Of a DNA stretch of 64,000 nt, positions 34,223-45,500 are shown in pieces. This DNA is from Pseudeuparius sepicola (Eukaryota > Arthropoda > Insecta > Coleoptera > Anthribidae). The notes beneath the pieces are model-generated. The model was not told where the DNA came from and did not search any database. It saw nothing but the letters and a program-made list of their open reading frames with translations. Every line of letters begins with the position of its first letter. Position 1 is the first letter of the stretch. The position numbers and the translations under genes are program-made. The stretch is taken from contig OY987303.1 of NCBI GenBank assembly GCA_963920635.1, positions 54,249,223-54,313,222 on the forward strand, given 5' to 3'.

Positions 34223-34666
34223 TTACACGGTACACTTAATTTTCTTCACTATTCGTTCACCACTTTTCACTTTTATTCGCTTCGAGTTCGCATGGAACAA
34301 TACTGCCGTAAGCGCGGTCACGCGCCGCGGCGCCGCTTATATAGCAGCCCAGTAGCCGTCCAGAAACTTCCACGAACTTCCACAAAGTTCCGCTCATTTC
34401 GACCGAGGAGCGTGGCGAATAATCGAGAAACAACGCAAAGTGTCCCTACAATACAAAATAGTTCGGCTGCAACTGCGTCTGCCTCTCGTCAAAAGATGGC
34501 GCTAGGCGCTACTATTACTACATAATATATTCAAACGTAATAATAATTTAACTCTTCACTCCTCGTATTTTTTCGGTATAATATTAGGTAATATTTTGCT
34601 TATTTCGGGGGGGGGGGGGTTTGAACCCCCGAAACCCCCCCCCTTGGCTACGCCCGTGCTTAAAGA

Positions 34667-35454
34667 CATAATCGTGCCTTATAATTTTTTGCCTGTATTG
34701 TAGGCACTGTAGTTTGTAGCGTGTCAAAGGTGCGCGCCACTGTAAAAACGGAAAAGAAATCCCGCCATATGCCAAAAGTTGCTCCTTCCGGTGGTTCCTT
34801 ATTCAAAGCGCAAACCAAATAACTATATTTCCGCAAAACGAAAAATTCATTGCTTGTCAACCTAACAATAGGACATAATTTACTACAATTCCTCAAATCC
34901 TATTTATTTGAAACGACTTATCTATGGTGTGGTAACTGATAGCCACGAATTATTTTTCAAATAAAATTCAATATGTATAATTTTTTTAAAGATACCTACC
35001 AGATAAAATATCGAATGTTATGGTAATTGGGTTTTTAGTGCTCTTGAGTGATTGCCTGGACTATAATATTGAAAATAAAAAATATTTCAAAACAATTTTT
35101 TTTTTAATTTTGCAGTTTATCAAAGTCGATTCGTTCAGTTCGGCTAAAATATTTTCAAGATTCGATTCGTTCAGTTCGGCTAAAATATTTTCAAGATGGT
35201 TGCACTTCTGGTTATAATACGGAAGTTGATGCGGAAGTTGATACGGAATAGGACACCCTATATATTATTTCAATTTTAAAATTGACTTTTGCAGGCTTAA
35301 ACATAACTATCAATTTCTCCTATACATGAAAGCCTTTATTATTTAACTGGAGTCGGTTTCTCTGTAGAGAAACTGTAGTGGAATGTGTTGATATTTTGAT
35401 AATAAATAAATAGAGAGTGACCAAAAACTAACAATAAAAATTAAATTAAAAAAT
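34667..35454. other. Intergenic, little structure
   Basis: Contains a short duplication (GATTCGTTCAGTTCGGCTAA followed by AATATTTTCAAGAT, twice, 35128-35196) and a GATGCGGAAGTTGATACGG repeat. No gene is seen. Confidence 0.5.
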
Positions 35455-36832
35455 CGTTGTCATTTTTTCGTCATTCAGAAAATAAGATTGTAGTAAATGA
35501 TGGTGTACTCGGATTTTGTATACGGGGGTCTGTAAAGAAGTGATAGCGAAAAAACATTTTTTCCAAAAAAAAAATTACATACACAACCATTAGAGAACCT
35601 TCAAGTAGTAGGTATTCCTGAATATATTTTTTTAAATAACTTCTGGTTATATCGGAAATAAAAATTTTGTTCTCTATTTTACTACTTGTACATTCCATTT
35701 AACCATTATAGTGTTCCTTTTTAAATTCTGATTCCAACGATATATAACTTGGCCTATTTATCTCCAACCGTTTCCGAGATGTTTATCAGAGAAGCTCCAT
35801 TAAACCTGATAAGTATCATATGGTCAGTGTCTGATGTTCCATCCGAGTAGGCCAAGAAATAAAACCAAATTTATGACTTATGGCAAATCAGGTCAGCCAT
35901 GATAATAAAACTGACAGTCAAATAGGCTGTTAATTCAATATTTCTATTTACCAGCCAGATTAGTCTAAAATTTTGTTGCTGAAGGTGTTACTAGTTACAT
36001 TTTAATTAAATCTCTGGCTGAATCTCTCTGTGATTTTTCGTTATTTCTTCTGAAATATTTTAGAATTCGTTCTTTCTCGTCCTCACTAATTCTAAACCCA
36101 ATTTTTCTCTTGCTAATCACACTTCCTGTCGATCTTAATCTTCGATACAGCACTCTGAAAATTTCTATTTGGATATTTGAATACCTACTCCCTCAAATTT
36201 TCTACGTGTCATTTTTGATAAAGACCTTTAAAATAAACACAGCATTCTTCTTTCAAAAACATTTTTGAAAACTGTAACTAGTAACAGCCTCAGTAACAGA
36301 ATTTTACGACTAATCTGACAGGTAAATAGAAACATTGAACTTTTACAGCCTACTTGATTGTCAGTTTTATTATCGCGGCTGACTTGATTTGTCTTAAATT
36401 TGGGTTTATTGTTTGGCCTACTCAGATCGAACATCAGACACCGACCATGAGACCATGTATCTAGTTTAATGAAGCTTCTTGGAAACGGTTGGAGATAAAT
36501 AGTTCAAATTATATATCGTTGGAATCAGAATTAAAAAAGGAATCCTATAATATGGATATTAAATGGAATGTGTAAGTTGTAGAATAGAGAAAATCACTTT
36601 CATTTCCGCTATAACCAGAGGTTATTTCAAAAAAATTAAATATTCGGGAATACTACTTGAAGGTCCTCTAATGGTTGTATAGGTAAAAAAATATTTTTTT
36701 TTATTTTGCAAAAAATGTTTTTCGAGATAACTTCTTTACTGACCCCCGTACCTATACAAAATCCAAGTAGGTACATCATCGAATTCCCCTTAATTTTTAC
36801 TACAATATCATTTTTTGAATGACGATTTCATG
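35455..36832 (-). mobile_element. Long-TIR Tc1/mariner-like element with transposase N-terminus in the loop
   Basis: The arms (about 35455-36010 and 36265-36832) are inverted copies. Shared segments include GATTGTAGTAA, TACGGGGGTC, AACCATTAGAG, ACCGTTTCCGAGATG and TCAGTGTCTGATGTTC. The loop holds a minus-strand HTH relic. The arm matches the left part of the 16.2-kb element. Confidence 0.85.
36020..36258 (-). pseudogene. Transposase N-terminal HTH relic in hairpin loop
   Basis: On the minus strand it parallels the 16.7-kb relic: [14 protein letters not shown], then LREY...YPN-like, then a frame reading EDE..RTNSKIF. Frameshifts and stops break it, but nucleotide identity to 16668-16945 is clear (GAAAGAACGAATTCTAAAATATTTCAGAAG). 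Confidence 0.75.
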
Positions 36833-36883
36833 TTAACTGTCTCCTCGCAACGCATTTTTTCCGCTGTATGGAATGGTCGCTAG

Positions 36884-36925
36884 CACCAAAGATCATGATA
36901 TATTATGATCTTTGCTAGCACGTAG
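36884..36925. repeat. Palindrome GCTAGCA...AAAGATCATGATATA
   Basis: GCTAGCACCAAAGATCATGATA pairs with TATGATCTTTGCTAGC. The core CAAAGATCAT is also found in the palindrome at 3092-3115, suggesting a shared small element. Confidence 0.7.
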
Positions 36926-37669
36926 GATGAAGAAATCATTTTTATTATTCCTTTTTCATTTCATTATTTCATTCCATGTCCCTGCCAGTCTGACATTTAG
37001 AATATGACAATGGTTCATTATTTATGCGCGAATAATAATAAATTCAGATTCCTGGGTAATTGCACGATGCCTTTAACAAATTACTTTCTAGTAAAAAATC
37101 TCCAATTCCGACTGCACTTCTCGATGGGCTTTCTCGTCGAAATTCAGCATAATTTTACAAAAATCCGCGGTTAATTTGCCATAAAATTTAATATCTTCAA
37201 ACATACTGCCAGCGATTGTGAAAATAATTGAGCACTTTTTAAAAATCTTCACTCATGGTCAGAACTAGGTGCCAACTACATTTGCTCCCAATAATTAAGG
37301 CTATTTTTGAAACAAGGGTATATAATGAGAATTATATATCGAACGATATTGTGCAATAAATGACTTGTGGACTGAATTTAATCGTTGCACTTTAGAGATT
37401 GTCTCAAATAATTATTCTAGGTCAGTTTCAAGTCTGCCTGCTTTCACAGGTATATGCTTTTATTGCTGGTAACACCTTCTATACAAAATTGTATAATTTT
37501 AGGGTGGGAACTTCACTCTCTTACAATATTATAAAAGAACAGAATAACAACCTTGCATATATATAGGAAAAATCCGATGTCGGTGTTATTGTTATAAGAT
37601 ATTTTGATATTTAAATCTGTTGGATAATAGAGTAGAATCAAATTAATCTAGGTATATTAAAGAAAATAA

Positions 37670-39212
37670 TATACAGGGTGAGTTTTTTTCGATGCCCACT
37701 ATGGGGATCTCGGAAACTAGCAGAGATAGAAAAAAGGTTAAATGGGGAAAGAATTGCAGTTTTGAATGCTCAATCTAATGCCCCTTTTGTATTTTTAAAA
37801 AAGTTCACGGCTCACTAGATATTTTGAAAAAAGTGATTTTTTGCTATTTCTTCAGATCTCTGTAGCTCCGTTATTTCTGATTATGCAGAAAAACTGTAGA
37901 GACAAAAATTGTAGATAATTTTGGGCTTAATAAGATAATCTGATCAAATTTTTTATGTTGTTTGTGATTTTTGAGATATGACATAAACTTGTGTTTTTTT
38001 AGATATAAATCATAGTTAGCTGTGGCCTTATAAAATCGGCCATTTTTTGAGCTTTCCAAAGATATAATACTCGGCATAGTTATTACAAAAAATAAAAGAG
38101 CTATGGCTAATTTTCTGAAAAATTTTTTTTTAAATTTTCACATAGTCAGCCATGGAATATTTTCATAATTACGTTCTATTTTATAATTAGACATACTTAA
38201 AACTTTCTAATATTTTGTTTTTAGCTGGTAACAAAATGTAAGAAAATAAAACAAAAATTAAAAAACTCAAATTCAAATTATTATTATTTTAAAAGGACAC
38301 CTTTTAAAATAAAGAAGGTGTTCAAACAATCCACCATTATTATTTATGCAAATATTGCATCTTTTTAAAGCTGAATTTGTCGTCTTTCTTAGAGAGCGCC
38401 GGTCAATACTGGCAATTGGTTCTAAAACAGCTGCTCTTAATTTAACAATTGTCTCATACTTTATTTTGTACTGTTCCCCACAAAAAGAAATCCAAAATAG
38501 ACAAATCGGGGGATCGAAACTGACAGGAAATAGGTCTATTTCTCCCTATCCAACTATTTAGACAGAGCTGATCTAGGTAATTTCTTACGGGCAAGTAATT
38601 ATGTGGTGGAGTTGCATCATGATAATTTTTGTTTTATTTTGTTACATTTTGTCACTAGCTAAAAATAAAATATTGTAAAGTTTGAAGTATGTCTTATTAT
38701 ACAATAGAACGTAATTATGAATATGAAAATATTCTATGGCTGACGGTGAAAATTTAAAAAAAAATCAGAAAATTAGCCATAGCCCTTTTATTTTTTGTAA
38801 TAACTATGCCGAGTATTATATCTTTGGAAAGCTCAAAAAAATGCCGATTTTATAAGGCCACAGCCAACTATGATGTACATTAGAAAAAAACACAAGTTTA
38901 TGTCATATCTCAAAAATCACAAACAACATAAAAAATTTGATAGATTATCTTATTAAGCCCAAAATTATCTACAAGTTTTGTCTCTACATTTTTTCTGTAT
39001 AATCGGAAATAACGGAGCTACAGAGATCGGAAGAAATAGCAAAAAATCACTTTTTTCAAAATATCTAGTGAGCCGTGAACTTTTTTAAAAATCCAAAAGG
39101 GGCATTAGATTGAGCATTCAAAACTGAAATTCTTTCCCCATTTAACCTTTGTTCTAGCTCTGCTAGTTTCCGAGATCCCCATAGTGGGCATCGAAAAAAA
39201 CTCACCCTGTAT
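37670..39212 (-). mobile_element. Long-TIR Tc1/mariner-like element with transposase C-terminus in the loop
   Basis: Ends TATACAGGGTGAGTTTTTTTCG and CGAAAAAAACTCACCCTGTAT. The arms of about 570 bp (37670-38240 and 38640-39212) share CCACTATGGGGATCTCGGAAA, TTATATCTTTGGAAAGCTC and ACGGAGCTACAGAGATC. The 400-bp loop encodes the end of a DDE transposase on the minus strand. The tip sequence recurs in a decayed copy at 58270-58400. Confidence 0.92.
38324..38636 (-). pseudogene. Tc1/mariner-like (IS630-type) transposase C-terminus
   Basis: The minus strand reads HDATPPHNYLPVRNYLDQL, SWIGRNRPIS, RSPDLSILDFFLWGTVQNKV, then a one-base shift, then YETIVKLRA, LKRCNICINNNGG and LFEHLL. W.GR..P...RSPDL..LDFFLWG and the terminal RC...C...GG.FEHLL are the standard C-terminus of insect transposases with the DUF4817-type HTH. 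The N-terminal half is deleted, so it cannot encode an active enzyme. Confidence 0.92.
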
Positions 39213-41150
39213 TTGAAGCAAATGTTTACCATGAAAAACAAATTTGGGGAATACTGTACTGAATATTTTTAGAATACTTACTTTTTTAATCAACTTACAT
39301 CTTGCCTAAATGAAATACATGTGTCAGTTTTTTCCTTTTCTCGTTTTTGATATTTCACACGGGCCTAATGTTTGTTTACTTTGGTAAATTTGCATAAGAT
39401 GTTGGTTGGCTACAAACGTGTGCATTTTGATGATTTTGCTCCCTCTATCCTTGGTTATTTGTTAGGTATTTCTCTGAGAGCCCATTACCTACACCTTAGC
39501 TACTTTTTAAACAGGAGAAATCTCCGAAAAGTGTACAATTTAGACATCCTGTAGATACATATAGGCGTACACTGAGTGTACACACCTATTTCCTACCTTA
39601 ATATTACGTAAGAAGGTATATATTTCCGATGTTAAGTGTTAACATTTTGAACCTGTAGGCAGCGGAAATACTACTTGTCTCCAATGCTTTCTATATTATT
39701 TTTAAGCAAAACTAAAGCACAATCCGGAAATTATAAGTAGAGAATGCAGAACGAATTAGACTAGACATCTGAAACTAATAATAGCTATTAAGAAGGTTAG
39801 ACACTTAATATAACGTTGTATCCGTAGACTTTGTTTTAACAAGGAGTAGTTCCTTGTTTCTGTTTACATACATGCAATGCACATATTTTCGAGCTTTGTT
39901 CAATTCTGGGAATGTCTGCAGTATTATTTGCATTATTGTATGCATTGTATTGTATAAAGTAATGCTTAGGGCTCTTAAATCAGAGCTACATACAAGTAGG
40001 TATATTTACCACATATTTACTTTCTTTCTAGCTTAACATCTAGGTAGCTATATATTTTTCAATTAAAATCAAAGCAAACTTGTGGATAAAATTCAAGATA
40101 TTATATAATTAGTTATTTATTTTCATTTTGTTTGGCATGGCAAAATGAAAGTTTCAGGCATTTATCAAAATTACAGTCTAAAAGTTTAGGAAATAACTAG
40201 GATCTTTTCGGGTAGTTAGTAAGAACTGGAATGGCTTTTATAGTTTCATTCTACTGTGCAAATAAAAACCCTGGAAAGTTGAAGACAAAGGCAATCAAAC
40301 TGATTTATGATCGATAGACTTAGACGTATCGATTTCGGTAAAAACAGTAAGACAACCGTTACTTTGCCTCAATTTTTGACGAAAAACATGTCAATGAGAC
40401 TTCGAATGAATTGGCTTCTCCATTGGCTTACTTAAGTAAGCATAGGAAGTAATTTTCACCACATTGTCATTTTGCCCTAGGCCTTGACAAAATGCTTTGT
40501 TTATTTAATGAACGTGTAGACAAATTATTGCTAAACAATGAACAAATAAATGTTGGGTAGCCCACCTCAGGCCTAACTATAAAAAGTTGCTAATTCAGGA
40601 CATAGTCGGCATTAAATAGGTCAAAGCAAAGGTCTAAGTCCTTAAAAATAAGTACATCCAATTTTATCATGCCATAGTCAATATTTTAAATACCAGAGAA
40701 AACTGTATTTGATGTCAATTTTATTCTTTGTGTAAAACAGTCCTTTACACTGTTACTTTAATTTAATCTGTTGTAATAACATAAATAATTGCGTAATAGT
40801 AACAGGACAAAATTTTTTTAACTTAGAAACCTCCAACACAAAAATATTTTTCACCTATGCAATAACATGTAGATATAACACAATACATATATTTATTCTA
40901 TAAAGAAAATTAAAAAGACCATAGCTAGATTTGTTATAAAGATAAAACTTAATTTTTGCTAAAATACTTAAAAGTATTATTTATCCTAATTTTTACTTAT
41001 GCAGACAGATAGAAAAAAATTGAAAAGAAAAATTTTTTTAGCAATGACAAGGTACCTACATCAAGAAACGAGTAAATTAAAAAACAGGACAGGACTATTT
41101 ATATTTATGTTATAATATTGTGATATAAAAAAATACTAAACTTTTTCAGC
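39213..41150. other. Intergenic, nothing recognised
   Basis: AT-rich sequence with short ORFs lacking recognisable motifs. CATCCTGTAGATACATA near 39546 is a lone transposon-type end. Confidence 0.45.
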
Positions 41151-41236
41151 GACGAAGCGCCTGCGTAGTTTTTACAAGCTATTATTTTACTTCACCTGTT
41201 AGTGTGGGTCGAATCTTGCAAGCTGAATTAGAACCA

Positions 41237-41475
41237 CTTCCTGACATTCAATATGGCCGCCGCTCCAAGATGGCATTTTCTTTTCAACCCCCTTAACATG
41301 GGTATCAAATGAAAGGTCTTAAAAAGTAGAAAACGATAAAGTTGGTGACATCACACTAAATTCAATATGGCTCGACGGGTAGAAAACAATAAGGTGAATG
41401 ACTTCCAACGAAATCCAATATGGCGGCCGCCCCAAGATGGCGGACTAAATTTCATTACCATCGTCCTGACATGGG
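41237..41475. repeat. Repeat with CCAAGATGGCGG (YY1/Pho-like) subunits
   Basis: Subunits contain AATATGGCCGCCGCTCCAAGATGGC, CAACCCCCTTAACATGGGTATCAAATGAAAG and GTAGAAAACGATAAAGTTGGTGACATCACAC. The same order is repeated here and again at 60437-60645. CCAAGATGGC occurs at 41265 and 41432. Confidence 0.8.
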
Positions 41476-41522
41476 AATCAAACAGGTACTAAAAAGCACA
41501 AAATAAAATTGAAAGTAAAAAA

Positions 41523-41899
41523 AACCATTTTAAAAATAAGCTTTTATATAAGCCATGTACTAAAACGAATAAAATAAAAAATAAAATACCTAAGTCTAGG
41601 TTTTCGTTAAAAATTCAATGCCAAATTGCGACAAGTTTTTGTATGTAAAAAAGCTTGTCGCGCGAATTCTAAAGAAAATACATACTTTGGCAAGTAGGTC
41701 CTCGCTTATCAACCAATCACTGCCCAATAAAATTAATTGGTACCTACTTTTATGAACATTTCGCGCGACAAGCTTTTTGATTTACAAAAACTTGTCAATT
41801 TGGCATTGAATTATCTTAACGAAAACCTAGACTTATTTTATTTTCTATTTTATTCGTTTTAGTACATGGCTTATATAAAAGCTTGTTTTTAAAAATGTT
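41523..41899. mobile_element. Hairpin element, about 380 bp
   Basis: TTTTAAAAATAAGCTTTTATAT, GCCATGTACTAAAACGAAT and CCTAAGTCTAGGTTTTCGTT on the left are repeated in inverse orientation to 41899. GACAAGTTTTTGTA.GTAAAAAAGCTTGTCGCGCGAA pairs across a loop of about 90 bp. Confidence 0.85.
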
Positions 41900-42504
41900 T
41901 TTTTTTATTTTCAATTTTTCTTTTATTTATTCACGAAAGCATCCTCTACATTTTTGCTTATAATTTGCAGATTCCTTGTATAGATTCCTAAGATATTATT
42001 TTGACAATGCCAATTTCTTGAATTTACTGTTATTATTACCACAAACTATGACTAGGTAGTCATAGAACGTATAATAATGTACCTACTCTATTGTTTTAAA
42101 GTAATTTGATCTGTCTGCTAATTTTGAGAAAGTATATTTACGAAAATGGTACATATATATGATATATTTGATTCTATACATTACGACCTTCTGTATCAAA
42201 TTTTTGCGATTGGTTTTTGGACATATCTAACTTTCCCCCAAACGTTGCGTTGTGTTCCTGAATTGATAATATTGTTAGTTCCCACCATAGTCCCAAGACT
42301 AAGGCTAATTCCAGCAGGTAGCTGCAGACTTTCAACGCCGGTCCGCCGGTGTAAATCGTTCACTTATTATTGTTTATGTGCACAGTGAAGGGGCTCAACT
42401 TTATTAAAAACGTAAATTACATTACTATTCGAAAAAGTGCATATTATTGTGGAGGAGGCAAGTGGATCCGCGAGTGCCGAGATATTCTATGCTGAGAGTG
42501 GAAG

Positions 42505-42513
42505 ATGAAAACG
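42505..42513 (+). CDS. Proline-rich gene, first coding exon (Met-Lys-Thr)
   Basis: ATGAAAACG is followed by donor GTATGG. It was chosen because the next exon starts directly in a hydrophobic signal core without an ATG, needs a phase-0 donor, and the product MKTTLCWLTALVALL is a canonical signal peptide. No other candidate in the preceding kilobases fitted as well. Confidence 0.55.
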
Positions 42514-45500
42514 GTATGGTTTAATTTTTTATGATAGTTTTATAATTTTTTTGAATCTATTTTTAACAATTGTTAGTGCCTAAAATAAAAAGTTTCACAT
42601 TTTTCCAAACAAGATTAAATTAACGCACCTGTTAAATAATTGGCGTGTAGAATAATTTTGTTATTACAATATAATTATATATAATTGGCGCAAATGGGGA
42701 CATATTAAACGAATCATTCAAACATAAATCTTACAAAATCCTTGATATACATTTAAGAGATATATTATAATAGTACAGGATGTTCTATTAGCAAATTTAG
42801 ATGTTAATCATTGTTGTAGCATAATAAAATTCGTTGTCTATTTTTTATTTTCGGTTTTACAATAATTTTATAACGTATACGAAAGAATTTTTTTGCGGTC
42901 TTAGCCTTCAATAGCTCATTGTATGTGCTCTATAAGAGGCAATAAAATTATATTGGGTTTTAATGTAAATTCTTTACTTGGTGTCTACTGTTCACCCTGA
43001 ATTCTTAAGCGAGAATTGATTAAATGATTACCACGCTATATTAAAGCAGGCTTCCCTGCTACGATCGAAACTTCCGCTAACGTTGTAAGTACCTACCTAC
43101 CTATTTAATTACTTATTATAGTTAGTTACTCAGAACATAGGGAGCAATTATGGCTAATAACAGTAACAGTAAGAAGAACTAGACGTAATTGTGTGGAATA
43201 TACACCGTGCAGTTAAACGCTAGGTAAATAATAGAAAGTGCATTAAGTAAATTAGAGCCAACAAAGAGGTGATCGAAACTATAGCAATATTAATTTACGT
43301 ATGAAGATGCCTTTCCTTGTTCTGCGCGTATTTTATTCATGATTCATGATAAACTAATAGGCGTTACTAAACCATGACACTACGATCGGACCAAAGAACA
43401 CGGTATATGAAAAAAGTCCAAATTCTAAGATGTATTTTTTTCTCGATACCTTTCAAAAATTGATTTTGAAAAGTTTCATGTTCAGTTTCAGTTATTGCCA
43501 AGATGACAGAGTTAAAGTCGCTTCAATAAGTTTTTGTTTTGATCTGAAAAAAGTAAAAAGGGTAGTAAGTACCTAGTACCCACCTGCTTGATACAACCGT
43601 GATCTATACCAAGGTTACTAAAAGGGAAGGTTAGGACATACGCCATCTTTATGCCTCCATATTTAACTGAACGGAAATAATAATTCAGGAAATAGATATG
43701 CTTGGTTCGATATTTAAAAAATGCCACACTTAAAACTCATAGAAAGTTCCAAGTTTACAAGAGTTGAAAACTTACCGCATATCTAATAATCATCAATTAT
43801 TACATTTAATTTTTAATTGGGTTTTTCGCCGCCAATCTGTCACTTCACTTTGACGTGACATGATCTTTGAGAAAGGAGGAAGATTTATCCTCCGAAAGCT
43901 CAGAAAACAAATTTGTTGAAGTTATTTTTTGAGTTACACGTTTAAAGTTTCGTTCATTTAGTGTTAAGAATTTATGAATTTTCAAGGCAACTTGAAAAAG
44001 TTGTCTTTCAATCAGTTTGGTGGCGAAAAACCCAATTAAAAATTAAATGGATCTGTTTGCGCCACAAATAAATTTTAGAAAATATCAATTATTACAGTTT
44101 TGTTTTTATTTCAGTATTTTTTAAATAAGAACTGGGTCTTGAAACCCAAATTTTAAAGTGAGATGAACATGATTTACTAATCGAGTAGGCTTTTGCTTGC
44201 AAAAATTTTCCCAAACATGCGCTTATAAGACAACCCAAAGACGTTTGGAATATAATAAAAGCTTAATTCCTTGTAGTCGTCTATTCGTTGGGTTTTTTGC
44301 ACATTTTAACAATTGCACATTTATTTATAATTCTTCAAATTACAAAAGAATACTAAGGAAACCGAAGTAAACAGATACACCAAACATCAGATATAGGCCA
44401 GGGTAGATAATTTTTGAGAACAAAAAAATCTAGAACAGCATGACACCCATTGGAAAAGGAAGAAAATATAGCAAAAAGAACAGAAAAAATAATTTAAGGG
44501 CGATTTGAGGTACGGAAGTTGTAGTGGGTGATCTTTTAGTGGTGGAAAACGGTTTATCATGATTTCCGGCAAAACTGCAACTCCCATCGAAAAAAGTTGA
44601 ATGGCAAAGTTGTAGGCAATAAAAAGATCTACAACTATTGTATTTACACTTTTTTCACATAACCTCAAAATATCCGCGAAAAATCGAAATAACCGATTTC
44701 TTGGTTTTAATTTTTATCTCCCTCAAAAAAATTTTTCCACAAAATTTGGTGGAAACTTACCTTCTTATGTCCCGAATACGATGTAATTTTTTCGAATCAA
44801 AATATTTATTTATACCCCTCTTTTTGATTTTAAACCGAAAAATTAACCTCATTTTCAATCGAAAATGCCCACGTCAAAAAAGCTGCTTTTTAAAAAAAGT
44901 CGATTCGCTTTTTGTTTTTTGAAACCTCTACTTTCTGATGGTGTAAAAAATATATACATCACTATGGAAAATTTTCTCAGAAAATGCAAAAAACAAAAAA
45001 ACTCGAAAAAAAAATTTTAAGCAAATCGTCATCAGTCACCACTATGATTATCATATATTATATTATCACTGCTGATTGCATCCCTACTACTCACTTTTTT
45101 CTTTTTAACTAAGTCGGTCACGACTTAACATCTGCTTATGATTATACATTTCTATTGAATTTTGAATACTTAGGTATATCATAATGTATCCTTTTCGATA
45201 TACTAGAATGAAAAAACTAAACATTAAAGTAATCAGTTTGCTTTTTAATAAAAAAAATCATTATAGACTGTATTGAAATGGAATAAAGGAAGGAAGTAAA
45301 ATTATTTCCTTATTCAGCAATTGTCAGAAAGTTTAAAATGTCAAAAATCTAGTTACTTTCTATTTCGTACCAAAATTATTATCACCCTTTTCAAACCTCC
45401 TTGCCTGTTGTTTCACTTTATTTCCGAACCTTCCCTTTTAATATCCTTGTTCAATATAAAAAAAAATCACTAAACACCGAGGTTTTTATCTCAGGAAAAT

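Larger units (their letters stand above)
33556..34658 (-). mobile_element. Internally deleted hAT element, 1.1 kb, 8-bp TSD
   Basis: TIRs CACGGGCGTAGCCA and TGGCTACGCCCGTG are flanked by exact 8-bp repeats CTTAAAGA (33548-33555 and 34659-34666). Poly-G and poly-C tracts lie just inside the ends. The minus strand retains the first and last parts of a transposase (next entries). The 5' region holds a GC-rich segment and heat-shock-like GAA/TTC clusters near 34368-34400 (AACTTCCACGAACTTCC). Confidence 0.93.

Noticed and set aside
44387..44922. Facing 93- and 94-codon ORFs
   Set aside because: Low-complexity Phe/Leu/Lys-rich translations of AT-rich repeat-like DNA; no family resemblance.
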